A stretch of 64,000 nucleotides of DNA from Gordionus sp. m RMFG-2023 (Eukaryota > Nematomorpha > Gordioida > Chordodea > Parachordodidae). This document shows positions 1 through 11,690 of this stretch, in pieces. Where the stretch lies: the NCBI RefSeq assembly GCF_954871325.1, contig NC_088775.1:47097561-47161560 (forward strand). The letters are read 5' to 3'. Made by a program: the position numbers and the translations under genes. Positions within the stretch are counted from its first letter, which is position 1. Every line of letters starts with the position of its first letter. The notes under the pieces were generated by a model that was not told the origin of the DNA, ran no database searches, and saw only the letters and a program-made list of their open reading frames with translations.

Positions 1-10
1 TCTTTTTAAA

Positions 11-595
11 GTGGTAATTTGGTATTATGAACTTCTTGAAGTTTGTAATACCTTTCAAAGCGAAAAAGGAGAAATAAAATTGATTTTACTTAATATAAAG
101 CATTTTTTAATTGAAAAATTTGTTTTACACAAGTATCATTTTATTTCTCTTCTTCTCTCTCCCAAATTCAAGCAATTACGTATGTTGTCAGGGACAGATC
201 GCAAGATGACGGAAAACTATATATATATTAAATTACAAGAGGCTCAGGAAGTAAATGAAATACCATCGACCAGTCAAATTACGACTGTTGTTAAACAAAT
301 TGAATCGTTTTATGACAAATGGGGCGATGGTAATTCTGGTAATATGTCAATACCCGATGATGAATATTATAATTACATAAATAAAAAAATAGATGAAACA
401 TTTAAGGTGGATAATTTGTTAGAGTGGTGGGCGGCTCATAAAGCGAATTTCCAATTTTAGCAAAATTGGCAATTCCTGCTTCAGTGCAAGCTGTGAGCGG
501 AATTTTTCCACTACTGGGAGAATTCTTGAAGAAAGAAGAAGTAATCTTCAACCTGAAAAGGTAGATATGCTTCTCTTTCTTCATGATAATTTGTG
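11..595 (+). pseudogene. hAT transposase C-terminal remnant
   Basis: This encodes the C-terminal part of a hAT transposase. The hAT dimerisation region is recognisable by the LLEWWAAH tract near 415-440 and, in a shifted frame, an ASCERNFST-like SxSxERxFS motif followed by PEKVDMLLFLHDNL near 560-595. The frame holding WWAAH stops at 458-460, while the related copy at 25156-25410 continues from WWAAH straight into the SERNFS motif, so a small indel breaks this copy. Upstream residues (KMTENYIYIKLQEAQEVNE) are acidic and family-specific. It cannot make a full transposase from this window. Confidence 0.85.
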
Positions 596-795
596 AATTT
601 TTAATATCTTTCTTGAGTATAGGGTTTCGTCAATCATGCTGGTTTTTTACTTTGCAAACTGTCAAATATTTATTGCATTTATTATATTTACCTTGAGTCA
701 TGAAAGTTTTTAATCCAACATTTTTCATTATTTTTTTTTACAATATTATATAATACAATTATCTTCTTTTGTTAAAAATTTATATTATAAAATAA

Positions 796-803
796 ATTAT
801 ATT
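796..803. repeat. 8-bp target duplication of MULE 1 (left)
   Basis: ATTATATT stands here and again at 9302-9309, directly outside the two ends of the MULE. The unoccupied sequence in the sister hAT copy near 24955-24965 holds the octamer once. An 8-bp duplication fits Mutator-like elements (8-11 bp). Confidence 0.9.
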
Positions 804-849
804 GGTTCCCGTTCTAAATCGCTAAAGTAATAATCGCTAAAAATTAAAA
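804..849. repeat. MULE 1 left terminal inverted repeat
   Basis: It reads GGTTCCCGTTCTAAATCGCT and onward, with AATCGCTAAA twice at a short spacing. The reverse complement of 9256-9301 matches it with a few differences in the first ten bases and in the spacer. The doubled decamer is a natural candidate for the transposase binding site; that role is inference. Confidence 0.8.
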
Positions 850-879
850 TACCACTAAAAAAATAAAAATTAAAGACAA

Positions 880-3712
880 CAAATAGTTATATAAAATACT
901 TAATACAAATATAAATCTAAGGGTGAGAATATAATATATTTTAATATATATAATTGATAATAATATTATTAAACATGTGTTTTACAAATTTAATAATTGT
1001 TTTAAATAGCATTAAAAAATTTTATCAATAGTTAAAATACTTAATACAAATATATATCTTAAGGGAGAAATTATAATAAATTTTAGTATATAATTACAAA
1101 TTATATTATTAACAAGGCGTTTTACAAAAATATTTTAAATGGCAATAAAAGATTTTATCAATAGTTATATTCAATACTTAATAACAAATATATATTTTAA
1201 GGGGGATATTATAATAAATTTTAATATATATATATAATAATATTAAGTATGCGTTTTATAAATTTTTAATTATTTTAAAAAGCATTAAAAAATTTTATCA
1301 ATAGTTAAAATACTTAATACAAATATATATCTTAAGGGAGAAATTATAATAAATTTTAGTATATAATTACAAATTATATTATTAACAAGGCGTTTTACAA
1401 AAATATTTTAAATGGCAATAAAAGATTTTATCAATAGTTATATTCAATACTTAATAACAAATATATATTTTAAGGGGGATATTATAATAAATTTTAATAT
1501 ATATATATAATATTATTAAGTATGCGTTTTATAAATTTTTAATTATTTTAAAAAGCATTAAAAAATTTTATCAATAGTTAAAATACTTAATACGAATATA
1601 TATCTTAAGGGAGAAATTATAATAAATTTTAGTATATAATTACAAATTATATTATTAACAAGGCGTTTTACAAAAATATTTTAAATGGCAATAAAAGATT
1701 TTATCAATAGTTATATTCAATACTTAATAACAAATATATATTTTAAGGGGGATATTATAATAAATTTTAATATATATATATAATATTATTAAGTATGCGT
1801 TTTATAAATTTTTAATTATTTTAAAAAGCATTAAAAAATTTTATCAATAGTTAAAATACTTAATACGAATATATATCTTAAGGGAGAAATTATAATAAAT
1901 TTTAGTATATAATTACAAATTATATTATTAACAAGGCGTTTTACAAAAATATTTTAAATGGCAATAAAAGATTTTATCAATAGTTATATTCAATACTTAA
2001 TAACAAATATATATTTTAAGGGGGATATTATAATAAATTTTAATATATATATATAATATTATTAAGTATGCGTTTTATAAATTTTTAATTATTTTAAAAA
2101 GCATTAAAAAATTTTATCAATAGTTAAAATACTTAATACGAATATATATCTTAAGGGAGAAATTATAATAAATTTTAGTATATAATTACAAATTATATTA
2201 TTAACAAGGCGTTTTACAAAAATATTTTAAATGGCAATAAAAGATTTTATCAATAGTTATATTCAATACTTAATAACAAATATATATTTTAAGGGGGATA
2301 TTATAATAAATTTTAATATATATATATAATATTATTAAGTATGCGTTTTATAAATTTTTAATTATTTTAAAAAGCATTAAAAAATTTTATCAATAGTTAA
2401 AATACTTAATACAAATATATATCTTAAGGGAGAAATTATAATAAATTTTAGCATATAATTACAAATTATATTATTAACAAGGCGTTTTACAAAAATATTT
2501 TAAATGGCAATAAAAGATTTTATCAATAGTTATATTCAATACTTAATAACAAATATATATTTTAAGGGGGATATTATAATAAATTTTAATATATATATAT
2601 AATATTATTAAGTATGCGTTTTATAAATTTTTAATTATTTTAAAAAGCATTAAAAAATTTTATCAATAGTTAAAATACTTAATACGAATATATATCTTAA
2701 GGGAGAAATTATAATAAATTTTAGTATATAATTACAAATTATATTATTAACAAGGCGTTTTACAAAAATATTTTAAATGGCAATAAAAGATTTTATCAAT
2801 AGTTATATTCAATACTTAATAACAAATATATATTTTAAGGGGGATATTATAATAAATTTTAATATATATATATAATATTATTAAGTATGCGTTTTATAAA
2901 TTTTTAATTATTTTAAAAAGCATTAAAAAATTTTATCAATAGTTAAAATACTTAATACAAATATATATCTTAAGGGAGAAATTATAATAAATTTTAGTAT
3001 ATAATTACAAATTATATTATTAACAAGGCGTTTTACAAAAATATTTTAAATGGCAATAAAAGATTTTATCAATAGTTATATTCAATACTTAATAACAAAT
3101 ATATATTTTAAGGGGGATATTATAATAAATTTTAATATATATATATAATATTATTAAGTATGCGTTTTATAAATTTTTAATTATTTTAAAAAGCATTAAA
3201 AAATTTTATCAATAGTTAAAATACTTAATACGAATATATATCTTAAGGGAGAAATTATAATAAATTTTAGTATATAATTACAAATTATATTATTAACAAG
3301 GCGTTTTACAAAAATATTTTAAATGGCAATAAAAGATTTTATCAATAGTTATATTCAATACTTAATAACAAATATATATTTTAAGGGGGATATTATAATA
3401 AATTTTAATATATATATATAATATTATTAAGTATGCGTTTTATAAATTTTTAATTATTTTAAAAAGCATTAAAAAATTTTATCAATAGTTAAAATACTTA
3501 ATACAAATATATATCTTAAGGGAGAAATTATAATAAATTTTAGTATATAATTACAAATTATATTATTAACAAGGCGTTTTACAAAAATATTTTAAATGGC
3601 AATAAAAGATTTTATCAATAGTTATATTCAATACTTAATAACAAATATATATTTTAAGGGGGATATTATAATAAATTTTAATATATATATATAATAATAT
3701 TAAGTATGCGTT
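880..3712. repeat. 273-bp dimeric higher-order satellite, about 10 units
   Basis: A tandem array has a period of 273 bp. The landmark CAAGGCGTTTTACAAA recurs near 1113, 1386, 1659, 1932, 2205, 2478, 2751, 3023, 3296 and 3569. Each period is two related monomers of about 136 bp: one with AAGGCGTTTTAC and TTTTAAGGGGGATATT, one with AAGTATGCGTTTTATAA and CTTAAGGGAGAAATT. Units are nearly identical and differ at sites such as ATACAAAT versus ATACGAAT. The first monomers near 880-1030 are the most diverged, as expected at an array edge. It lies wholly within the MULE, 3' of its gene. Confidence 0.92.
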
Positions 3713-4364
3713 CTTTTTATTATTATTTTTACCTATTTAATTTATTGATACTCTTTTCAAAGAATTTATAAAGGATAACTTAAATTAATCTATCTCTACT
3801 ACCATCTATCGATATTTTGTGAATATAAAGAATTTATTTTTTAGATAATAAATTCAATTAAAACTCCCATTATTTACAATGAATTAATTATTATGGCATT
3901 ATGAGCTTGCTGAAATATCTAAACCTTAAATTACATTTAAAAGGATAGTTTATTTGGAAAACAATGTGTATGATTGTTTGCAATATATAGATTTGGTCGA
4001 TGAATTGTATTATAATAATTCCATAATAAAAGTATTAATTTTTACAGCAATAAATTTTGTCTTATTTCATCTCAAGATTTAATAGATAACCCCAAAATAT
4101 TTTTATCCTACCCCCATTAAGGCAGCCTACCACCCACCCCTTCAAAAAATAGGATGCAAACTGTTCCTACCTCTCCCGCTCATGTAGACGCTGTATATAG
4201 ATTTATGATAGATATCTACATCCAGTGAAAATCTTGTCATGTAAACAAAAAAAAAAATAAAGTATCATTTCAAACACCAAGTATATTGGTCTTTTTTATC
4301 AATTTTATATTAAATTTTTTATTAACAATATATCTACAACTATTTTAAATTTAATAATATATAT
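3713..4364. other. MULE 1 3' flank, no gene seen
   Basis: AT-rich sequence between the satellite and the stop codon of the transposase, so it would hold the 3' UTR. I see no repeat or reading frame here. Two mononucleotide runs (A near 4248, T near 4315) are present. Confidence 0.5.
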
Positions 4365-7300
4365 TTAATATGATTTTATTAAATCAGACACTTTATCAAT
4401 AAAAAAAAATAAATTAGAAGTAATATCATATAATGCTGTTAAGTTTACAATTTTTTTATTAATTATCACATATTTTTTATTTTTCTCCGTAACTATTTCC
4501 CCGTTATTGATTTGTATAACTTTAAGTTCTGTCAGGCGTTGGTTATCTTTTAAAACGCGAATTAATGAATATATGTCCGGATGAGCATTTTTTGCCATTC
4601 GCTTGAGGGAATGGTGATATCCTTCAAGATGATTATTACTGCGAGGACCTTGAATCTTATACCTAACACCAAACAATGTATTAAATGTTAAAAATATTAT
4701 AAACTTTTATATAAATTGTGAGGAATTAATAAAAATGAAATAATTACCTGGTCCAAATTTGATGAGGAAAGATTGCATCAGGATTTATCCAGGTAGTATC
4801 CATATATATTAAGAAACTTAATATTAACGGGTCATTGGCTGCTAGATCTACACAAGAATCACGGACCACTTGAATGTCCTCTCTCTTGCATAAAGGTAAT
4901 ACACTCATCCTTCGAACAATAGTGTATACAGCAGTCTCTTCTTTATACTGCTTGACTAAACCTAAATGCTGAACTTTACGCCAAATGGCCTGCGTAAAGT
5001 GGAAGAAGCAGCCTAAAAATAAATTATACAACTATATATAATTTAAACTTTACCCTTTACTAAAATATTGGGAAATACAAATTGTAGAGCAGATATCGCT
5101 CCTGCTTCATAGTCGGTTTGTGCCATTTCTGGTGAAAACTGGATACCATTCAATGTCCCATATTCCACGATTATTTGAAATAGCTCAATATAGGACTCCT
5201 TCCTTTTATCTGGAAGAAGTGCATATATGATAGGGATCATTGTTTGATTATACATGATATGTATAGTATATAATTGGCTAAAAAAACGTGGACATGTGTA
5301 AAAAGTCCCATCCATATAAATAAATTTTGTATAGGAAGATAAACTGACTAACATGACAGACCCAAATACAATAAGTTTGTTATTATTATTTTTTATTAAG
5401 AAGCTATCACCACTGAATGTTGTTATCAATTCAGTGGTCAATACAATTGTGTCATTGCTAATGGGAATATTTGGCCTGGTTTGTTTTAAAATACGGTTAA
5501 TCGTATTTTTAACGGAAATAAAAGGTGGTAAGGCTCCTGGATAATTGATTATATCTGGATCTTCAGAGCATTGTTGGTTTAATGCCTTTAGATATATATT
5601 CATCCTTGTATCTAAAGGATTTTGTTGTACCGTTGCTTTTACTGTTTGCAAAGTTTTTAATTTGTGAAAAAGTATAGCATGATTTTGATGTTCATGCATT
5701 TTGGATATTGTGTATCCCTGAATATATTTACACGTCACTTTACAATCAGCTTTTAGACAACGGTAGTAAATTGTATTCCTGTATGTACCGTTATAACGGT
5801 AAAGAAAATTTTGAAAAAAGAGCAATGATTTGCCCTTTTGGCTATCGATAAATGTTGGTTCCTCTAAAATATAAGAAAATTTTTAGATGTTTATATAGAA
5901 ATTTACCAAAAATATGTATATTTTCATTAAAATCTATTAGAGATTCTGCAAATCCATAATTATCCATATTTTCTAAAAAATAATTGCCTATATATATAGT
6001 GATATATATATTTTCATTAAGAATTATTACTTTCTATTTCTGAATTAAGAGGAGATGTATAGAAATCATTTGATATGTTGGGAGCATCTATATTTTATAG
6101 ATTAAATTGATTTGTTATAAAAATGTTACTTTGAAAATCAGGAATATATGAGGAGATATATGAGCAAAGAGGGGATGTGTAAGCTGAATGACTTTGAATA
6201 TAACCTATTTTAAAATCTGTGTTTAGATAATGGTTATATAATATGTTGTAACTAAAATTATAATATTTATTTAAGATTATTTATAATTTTTAACTTGGAT
6301 TTGGAGGGTCAAGGATTCTCCATGAGATTGAGAAGATATTTGAGATACATCTATTTAATTTATAATTAATTAATATGATTTATAATTTTTAACTTGGATT
6401 TGAGAGGGTCAAGGATTCTCCATGAGATTGAGAAGATATTTGAGATACATCTATTTAATTTATAGTTAATTAATATGATTTATAATTTTTAACTTGGATT
6501 TGAGAGGGTCAAGGATTCTCCATGAGATTCAGAAAATATTTGAGATACATCTATTTAATTTATAATTAATTAATATGATTTATAATTTTTAACTTGGATT
6601 TGAGAGGGTCAAGGATTCTCCATGAGATTGAGAAGATATTTGAGATACATCTATTTAATTTATAATTAATTAAAATGATTTATAATTTTTAACTTGGATT
6701 TGAGAGGGTCAAGGATTCTCCATGAGATTCAGAAAATATTTGAGATACATCTATTTAATTTATAGTTAATTAATATGATTTATAATTTTTAACTTGGATT
6801 TGAGAGGGTCAAGGATTCTCCATGAGATTGAGAAAATATTTGAGATACATCTATTTAATTTATAATTAATTAATATGATTTATAATTTTTAACTTGGATT
6901 TGAGAGGGTCAAGGATTCTCCATGAGATTGAGAAAATATTTGAGATACATCTATTTAATTTATAATTAATTAATATGATTTATAATTTTTAACTTGGATT
7001 TGAGAGGGTCAAGGATTCTCCATGAGATTGAGAAGATATTTGAGATACATCTATATGATTTTGAGTTTATTGTTTTATAATTATGTAATAAAATATTTTT
7101 ACCTTGAAAATTTGATCTCAGTTGTTCTAAGATAATGTTTGATGATAAAGGTGAAACATCTAAAATATAATAATATATAATTACAATTAAGTTTTACTTT
7201 GAATTGGTTTACAAGTGTCTAAATGACATTTAGTTATACTAAAGTCACAATTAATGGTGAGTTTTGCTCTCCCACCACATCTTTTGCGACAATAGTAATA

Positions 7301-9194
7301 TATTGCACTTTTACCAGATTTGTGCTGTAAATACTGATATCCCAAATATTCTATGTAGTCTTTATTTTTTATTGTTTTCTAAAAAAAAATTTAAATGTAA
7401 ATAAAATTTTCATATCTATAAATTATACATACTTTAATATCTAATTTCCTAAGCTTAAGTAAATTAATTAAATAGATGTATCTCAAATATCTTCTCAATC
7501 TCATGGATAATCCTTGATCCTCTCAAATCCAAGTTAAAAATTATAAATCATATTAATTAACTATAAATTAAATAGATGTATCTCAAATATCTTCTCAATC
7601 TCATGGAGAATCCTTGACCCTCTCAAATCCAAGTTAAAAATTATAAATCATATTAATTAACTATAAATTAAATAGATGTATATCTTCTCAATCTCATGGA
7701 GAATCCTTGACCCTCTCAAATCCAAGTTAAAAATTATAAATCATATTAATTAACTATAAATTAAATAGATGTATCTCAAATATCTTCTCAATCTCATGGA
7801 GAATCCTTGACCCTCTCAAATCCAAGTTAAAAATTATAAATCATATTAATTAATTATAAATTAAATAGATGTATCTCAAATATCTTCTCAATCTCATGGA
7901 GAATCCTTGACCCTCTCAAATCCAAGTTAAAAATTATAAATCATATTAATTAACTATAAATTAAATAGATGTATCTCAAATATCTTCTCAATCTCATGGA
8001 GAATCCTTGACCCTCTCAAATCCAAGTTAAAAATTATAAATCATATTAATTAACTATAAATTAAATAGATGTATCTCAAATATCTTCTCAATCTCATGGA
8101 GAATCCTTGACCCTCTCAAATCCAAGTTAAAAATTATAAATCATATTAATTAACTATAAATTAAATAGATGTATCTCAAATATCTTCTCAATCTCATGGA
8201 GAATCCTTGACCCTCTCAAATCCAAGTTAAAAATTATAAATCATATTAATTAACTATAAATTAAATAGATGTATCTCAAATATCTTCTCAATCTCATGGA
8301 GAATCCTTGACCCTCTCAAATCCAAGTTAAAAATTATAAATCATATTAATTAACTATAAATTAAATAGATGTATCTCAAATATCTTCTCAATCTCATGGA
8401 GAATCCTTGACCCTCTCAAATCCAAGTTAAAAATTATAAATCATATTAATTAACTATAAATTAAATAGATGTATCTCAAATATCTTCTCAATCTCATGGA
8501 GAATCCTTGACCCTCTCAAATCCAAGTTAAAAATTATAAATCATATTAATTAACTATAAATTAAATAGATGTATCTCAAATATCTTCTCAATCTCATGGA
8601 GAATCCTTGACCCTCTCAAATCCAAGTTAAAAATTATAAATCATATTAATTAACTATAAATTAAATAGATGTATCTCAAATATCTTCTCAATCTCATGGA
8701 GAATCCTTGACCCTCTCAAATCCAAGTTAAAAATTATAAATCATATGAATTAACTATAAATTAAATAGATGTATCTCAAATATCTTCTTAATCTCATGGA
8801 GAATCCTTGACCCTCTCAAATCCAAGTTAAAAATTATAAATCATATTAAATAACTATAAATTAAATAGATGTATCTCAAATTAATATATAATTACAATTA
8901 AGTTTTACTTTGAATTGGTTTACAAGTAAAAAAATTTAAATGTAAATAAAATTTTCATATCTATAAATTATACATACTTTAATATCTAATTTCCGAAGCT
9001 TAAGTAAATTATTTATGTTTTCTGCTACGGTTTGAATCTTCATTTTTTAAATAAAACACTAGTAGCCATATTTGGGATTTTCACTGGTAACAAAATTTAA
9101 AATTTTCATATCTATAAATTATACATACTTTAATATCTAATTTCCTAAGCTTAAGTAAATTATTTATGTTTTCTGCTACGGTTTGAATCTTCAT
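4365..9194 (-). CDS. FLYWCH-type MULE transposase, six exons
   Basis: This is the cut-and-paste transposase of the MULE. Six exons join in frame with GT-AG introns: 9194-9129, 7378-7198, 7159-7103, 5863-5054, 5012-4748 and 4662-4365, giving 558 codons without a stop. Exon 2 encodes a first FLYWCH finger (YLGYQYLQ, IYYYC, CHLDTC). Exon 4 encodes a second (NFLYRYNG, IYYRC, HEHQNH) and the start of the MULE domain. Candidate catalytic residues are Asp in YMDGTFY, Asp in QTDYEAG and Glu in NNHLEGYH, with the CxxH of GCFFHF between the last two, as is usual for MULEs. The start was chosen at the only Met upstream that joins in phase. Small introns are 48-100 bp; the 1.2-kb and 1.7-kb introns hold tandem arrays. 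Confidence 0.88.
6262..7053 (+). repeat. 100-bp tandem array, 8 copies, within transposase intron 3
   Basis: AACTTGGATT recurs every 100 bp (near 6290, 6391, 6491, up to 6991). Units contain GAGGGTCAAGGATTCTCCAT and end TGAGATACATCTATTTAATT. Variation between units is low. The array fills most of the 1.2-kb intron between exons 3 and 4 of the MULE transposase. It is the reverse complement of the array at 7461-8880. Confidence 0.93.
7461..8880 (-). repeat. 100-bp tandem array, 14 copies, inverted
   Basis: The same 100-bp unit as at 6262-7053 is in opposite orientation: AATAGATGTA recurs near 7471, 7571, 7671, 7763 and then every 100 bp to 8863. One unit is about 8 bp short. The array starts inside a truncated duplicate of transposase exon 1 (about 7432-7455) and ends next to a duplicate of the end of exon 2 (about 8881-8927). 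It therefore lies in intron 1 of the gene as I read it. Confidence 0.93.
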
Positions 9195-9243
9195 TTTTTA
9201 AATAAAACACTAGTAGCCATCTTTGGGATTTTCACTGGTAACA
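8931..9243 (-). repeat. 151-bp tandem duplication of transposase exon 1
   Basis: Two copies of a segment with the first coding exon stand head to tail. The outer copy codes 9194-9129 and the inner 9043-8978. Both encode MKIQTVAENINNLLKLRKLD and both end in a GTATGT donor; the one codon difference seen (AGG against CGG) is synonymous. A third, truncated copy ends at about 7455. Either full copy could supply the start codon. Confidence 0.8.
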
Positions 9244-9255
9244 AAATTGGGAACA

Positions 9256-9301
9256 TCCCATTTTTTAGCGATTTTTCGTTTAGCGATTTAGAACCGATCC
9301 C
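9256..9301. repeat. MULE 1 right terminal inverted repeat
   Basis: This is the inverse partner of 804-849, with TTTAGCGATT twice. The transposase start codon lies about 60 bp inside it, so the promoter of the transposase must overlap this repeat or sit just inside it; no TATA box could be singled out in such AT-rich sequence. Confidence 0.78.
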
Positions 9302-9829
9302 ATTATATTAATATTGTGCAATTAGATTTTATTTTCAAAATACTATTTATTATACATGCATTTTTATAAATAGCTATTTATTTTTATTTTATAAATTAAA
9401 TAGTAAATTAAATACAATATATTATATTCTCAAAATATTTTCCATTTTTATAAATTAAATATTGCTTTTATTTTTTTTAAATGTAATATAAAATATAGTA
9501 TATGCTCAAAATATTATTACCATTTTTACGAATATTAGTTTTATTTTTATAAATGCAATATAAAATATAGTATATGCTCAAAATATCAATTTTTATAAAT
9601 AACAGTTTTATAATTTTTATAAATTCAATATAATATTCTTAAAATATTAGCTTTTTTCATGTATTTTTTAAATAATAAGCGATAATACTCGCTGAAAAAT
9701 ATCATAAAATACCTCAGAGGTGAATTTTTGTATATACCAGGTTGAATATAATTTTAAAAAATTCCGAACTGGGCCTTAAATTTTTAAATCCGGGTCGGGC
9801 CGTGCAAATGGTGCCTCTGCAGGTCTCTG
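9302..9829 (+). mobile_element. hAT element, copy A, right part
   Basis: This is the continuation of the hAT copy after the MULE, beginning with the second ATTATATT and ending in CTCTGCAGGTCTCTG at 9829. It matches 24416-24955 in inverse orientation throughout, including the GC-rich subterminal tract with CCGGGTCGGGCC. No coding sequence is left here. Confidence 0.87.
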
Positions 9830-10089
9830 ATATATATAGAGAAAAAAAGAAATAAAAATTATGATTGCGTTTTATATTTTTTAAAAAAAAATTCATTCAT
9901 CCATTTCTTGTTTGTGAAAAAAAAAGAAAAATTATTATTTGAGATTTCTTGAAAACAAAAAAGAAAAGGTTAAAGAATAAGAACAAAGGTATCAAGTAAG
10001 AACATATTTGACTTTCAAAACATTAATTATAAACAGTATAATTTTTACATTAGTATTAATATTTGATCTTTAAAATAGTTAACATGTTA
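9830..10089. other. AT-rich spacer, nothing recognised
   Basis: A purine-rich tract (A/G runs near 9838-9970) follows the hAT end. The 8 bp after the hAT terminus are ATATATAT, which may be its target duplication, but the other side lies outside the window. Confidence 0.4.
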
Positions 10090-10330
10090 AATTAAAATTT
10101 CAGTGAAGATGTACCACAGGAAAGTGACAATTGTCTTAATCGTTATTTATGTACTTTTTTGAATTTTTTTAAGACAAATGGGTAAAAATAGATATTGTTA
10201 ACATATTAAGTTAAAATTTTAGTGAAGATGTACTACAGGAAAGTGACAATTGTCATAATCGTTATTTTTGAACTTTTTTTATTTTTTTTTATATATAACA
10301 TAGAAAACTGACAATTGTCATATGTAATAT
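10090..10330 (+). repeat. 119-bp satellite relic, about 2.5 units
   Basis: Diverged units related to the satellite at 53889-54443: GTGAAGATGTACC followed by the palindrome TGACAATTGTCA or a near match occurs near 10105, 10224 and 10308. It is isolated from the large arrays by more than 40 kb. Confidence 0.75.
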
Positions 10331-10473
10331 TTGTTAACCAGGTTTGTTGTAAGAACGGTCCTACCCCATCTAATTTTAAAAAATTATCGTCCCCAATCTA
10401 ATTTTTTTTAATAAAAAATATTGGCTCAACATGTTTCTTAAATCTTTGATGGATTTAGATTATAAAATATTAA

Positions 10474-10872
10474 AAAGTGGTACCTTCTAACTTCTATAAT
10501 TTGAGCATTATTTAAGTAAAAGTCGTGCTTTTACAATTTACAACGACATTAAATAGCAAGCCTTTGCGAGCTATAAGGCATACGTCAAATTTATATTACG
10601 AGTCCAGATTTTTAAAATATATTTATGGATTGTCAAATTCTTGGTTTTGACGATATAATAAACCTAACCTAACTTATTCAATTGGGTAGATCTATTTTTT
10701 TTTATTCTGAAAATATTTTATATTTTTTTTATTTTACTTTATCAATTCGAGTCGCGAAAGGCAGTTTTAATTATGAATATTTATTGTAAACCTAGCAAAT
10801 AGTTTAATATTAACATCGAAATATTTATCCTTTTAAAATTCAACCCATACTTTTTGATTTAAATTTTATTAA
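10474..10872. repeat. 371-bp tandem repeat, copy 1
   Basis: This copy runs from the CTTCTAACTTCTATAATTTG landmark to AATTTTATTAA. It is the first of three head-to-tail units; the other two stand at 15827-16197 and 16198-16556. The piggyBac element at 10873-15816 separates copies 1 and 2. Units share AACCCATACTTTTTGA and GTCGCGAAAGGCA. No coding sense is apparent. Confidence 0.85.
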
Positions 10873-11235
10873 CCCTTCACTACAAAGGTGGAAAAAAATC
10901 CCTTAACTACAAAGGTGGGGTCTATTTTACCCCAAATTTTGATTAGCTATATCTCAGAACATATTAAAATTTGAGATCTAAAATTTTGAATATATATTAA
11001 AATAATATTGAAAATAATAAATACAAAATCTTAGATTAATAGTTACTTCTAAAAAAAGTTATGCAGTTGCTGAAATAAAATTTTTTTCTGAGACCTTCCT
11101 TTAATTACAGTTTTATCAACAAAAAAAATTTTAAAAATGGGAATTTTATTATAAATTTTATTAAATCAATGTTGAATAAAGATAATTATACAAATTTTAT
11201 AAAAAAATATAAAATATTAAAAAAAATATTAATCA

Positions 11236-11690
11236 TCAAATATCATGTAAATTTTTGTAATAACACTCACGACAAAATGTACGCATACGATCTTTACAAA
11301 TGAATTTTGAACAATTTAAACAAATAAATGTTGTTTTTACGTCCTTCACTCTTGGACAATCATAACATTTTCCCTTTTTATTTGATGGAATATGTTTTTC
11401 ATCAATTATATTGAGAACATCCCCATTGTTGTTACGTAATAATATACATATACTAGGGTTCTCAGATCTGCTGATCATATATGGAGTTATCAATTCCATT
11501 GCTAATAATTTTATTATTTTTTTATTCTCGATAAATTATAAGCTTTATAAACTATCAGTACTGCATCAACTCCAGTTTTTGTTAAATTATAAAAAGTTAT
11601 AATTTCTGGTTTTTTAAACTCACCAGTTGATGCATCATTTTCGTTATCATAATGTAGTGTGTAGAAGCAACACTATATTCTTATACTTTT
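11236..11690 (-). pseudogene. piggyBac transposase C-terminal remnant
   Basis: Read on the minus strand from about 11690, the sequence gives GEFKKPEIITFYNLTKTGVD, the part of piggyBac transposases just upstream of the last catalytic Asp region, then jumps to MELITPYMISRSENPSI and a cysteine-rich C-terminal finger (KCYDCP, FICLNC, FICK, FCREC) typical of piggyBac. Material between these parts is missing and there are stops near 11510. The finger itself is open over 87 codons (11236-11499). Function is lost unless another copy acts in trans. Confidence 0.8.

Larger units (their letters stand above)
1..803 (+). mobile_element. hAT element, copy A, left part
   Basis: This is the 5' and central part of a hAT transposon that runs in from the left edge and is cut at 803 by a MULE insertion; it resumes at 9302 and ends at 9829. 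It is closely similar, in inverted orientation, to the complete hAT at 24416-26132, which shows where the uninterrupted sequence joins. The right end at 9829 carries the family's CAGAGACCTGCAG-type terminus. The left end lies outside the window. Confidence 0.88.
804..9301 (-). mobile_element. MULE with FLYWCH transposase, apparently whole
   Basis: This is a Mutator-like element of about 8.5 kb inserted into a hAT copy. Its ends are inverted repeats of roughly 46 bp, each containing the motif AATCGCTAAA twice (about 804-849 and 9256-9301), and it is flanked by the duplication ATTATATT. It holds one spliced transposase gene on the minus strand, a 2.8-kb satellite array in its 3' part and two inverse 100-bp arrays inside the gene. 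The open reading frame and the exact target duplication suggest recent insertion. Whether it can still move is not shown by sequence alone. Confidence 0.88.

Noticed and set aside
880-3712. CRISPR array
   Set aside because: The repeats are 136/273 bp, contiguous and without unique spacers, in a eukaryotic genome.
9714-9896. 60-codon minus-strand frame at the hAT end
   Set aside because: It covers the GC-rich terminal repeat and purine-rich flank; no homology.
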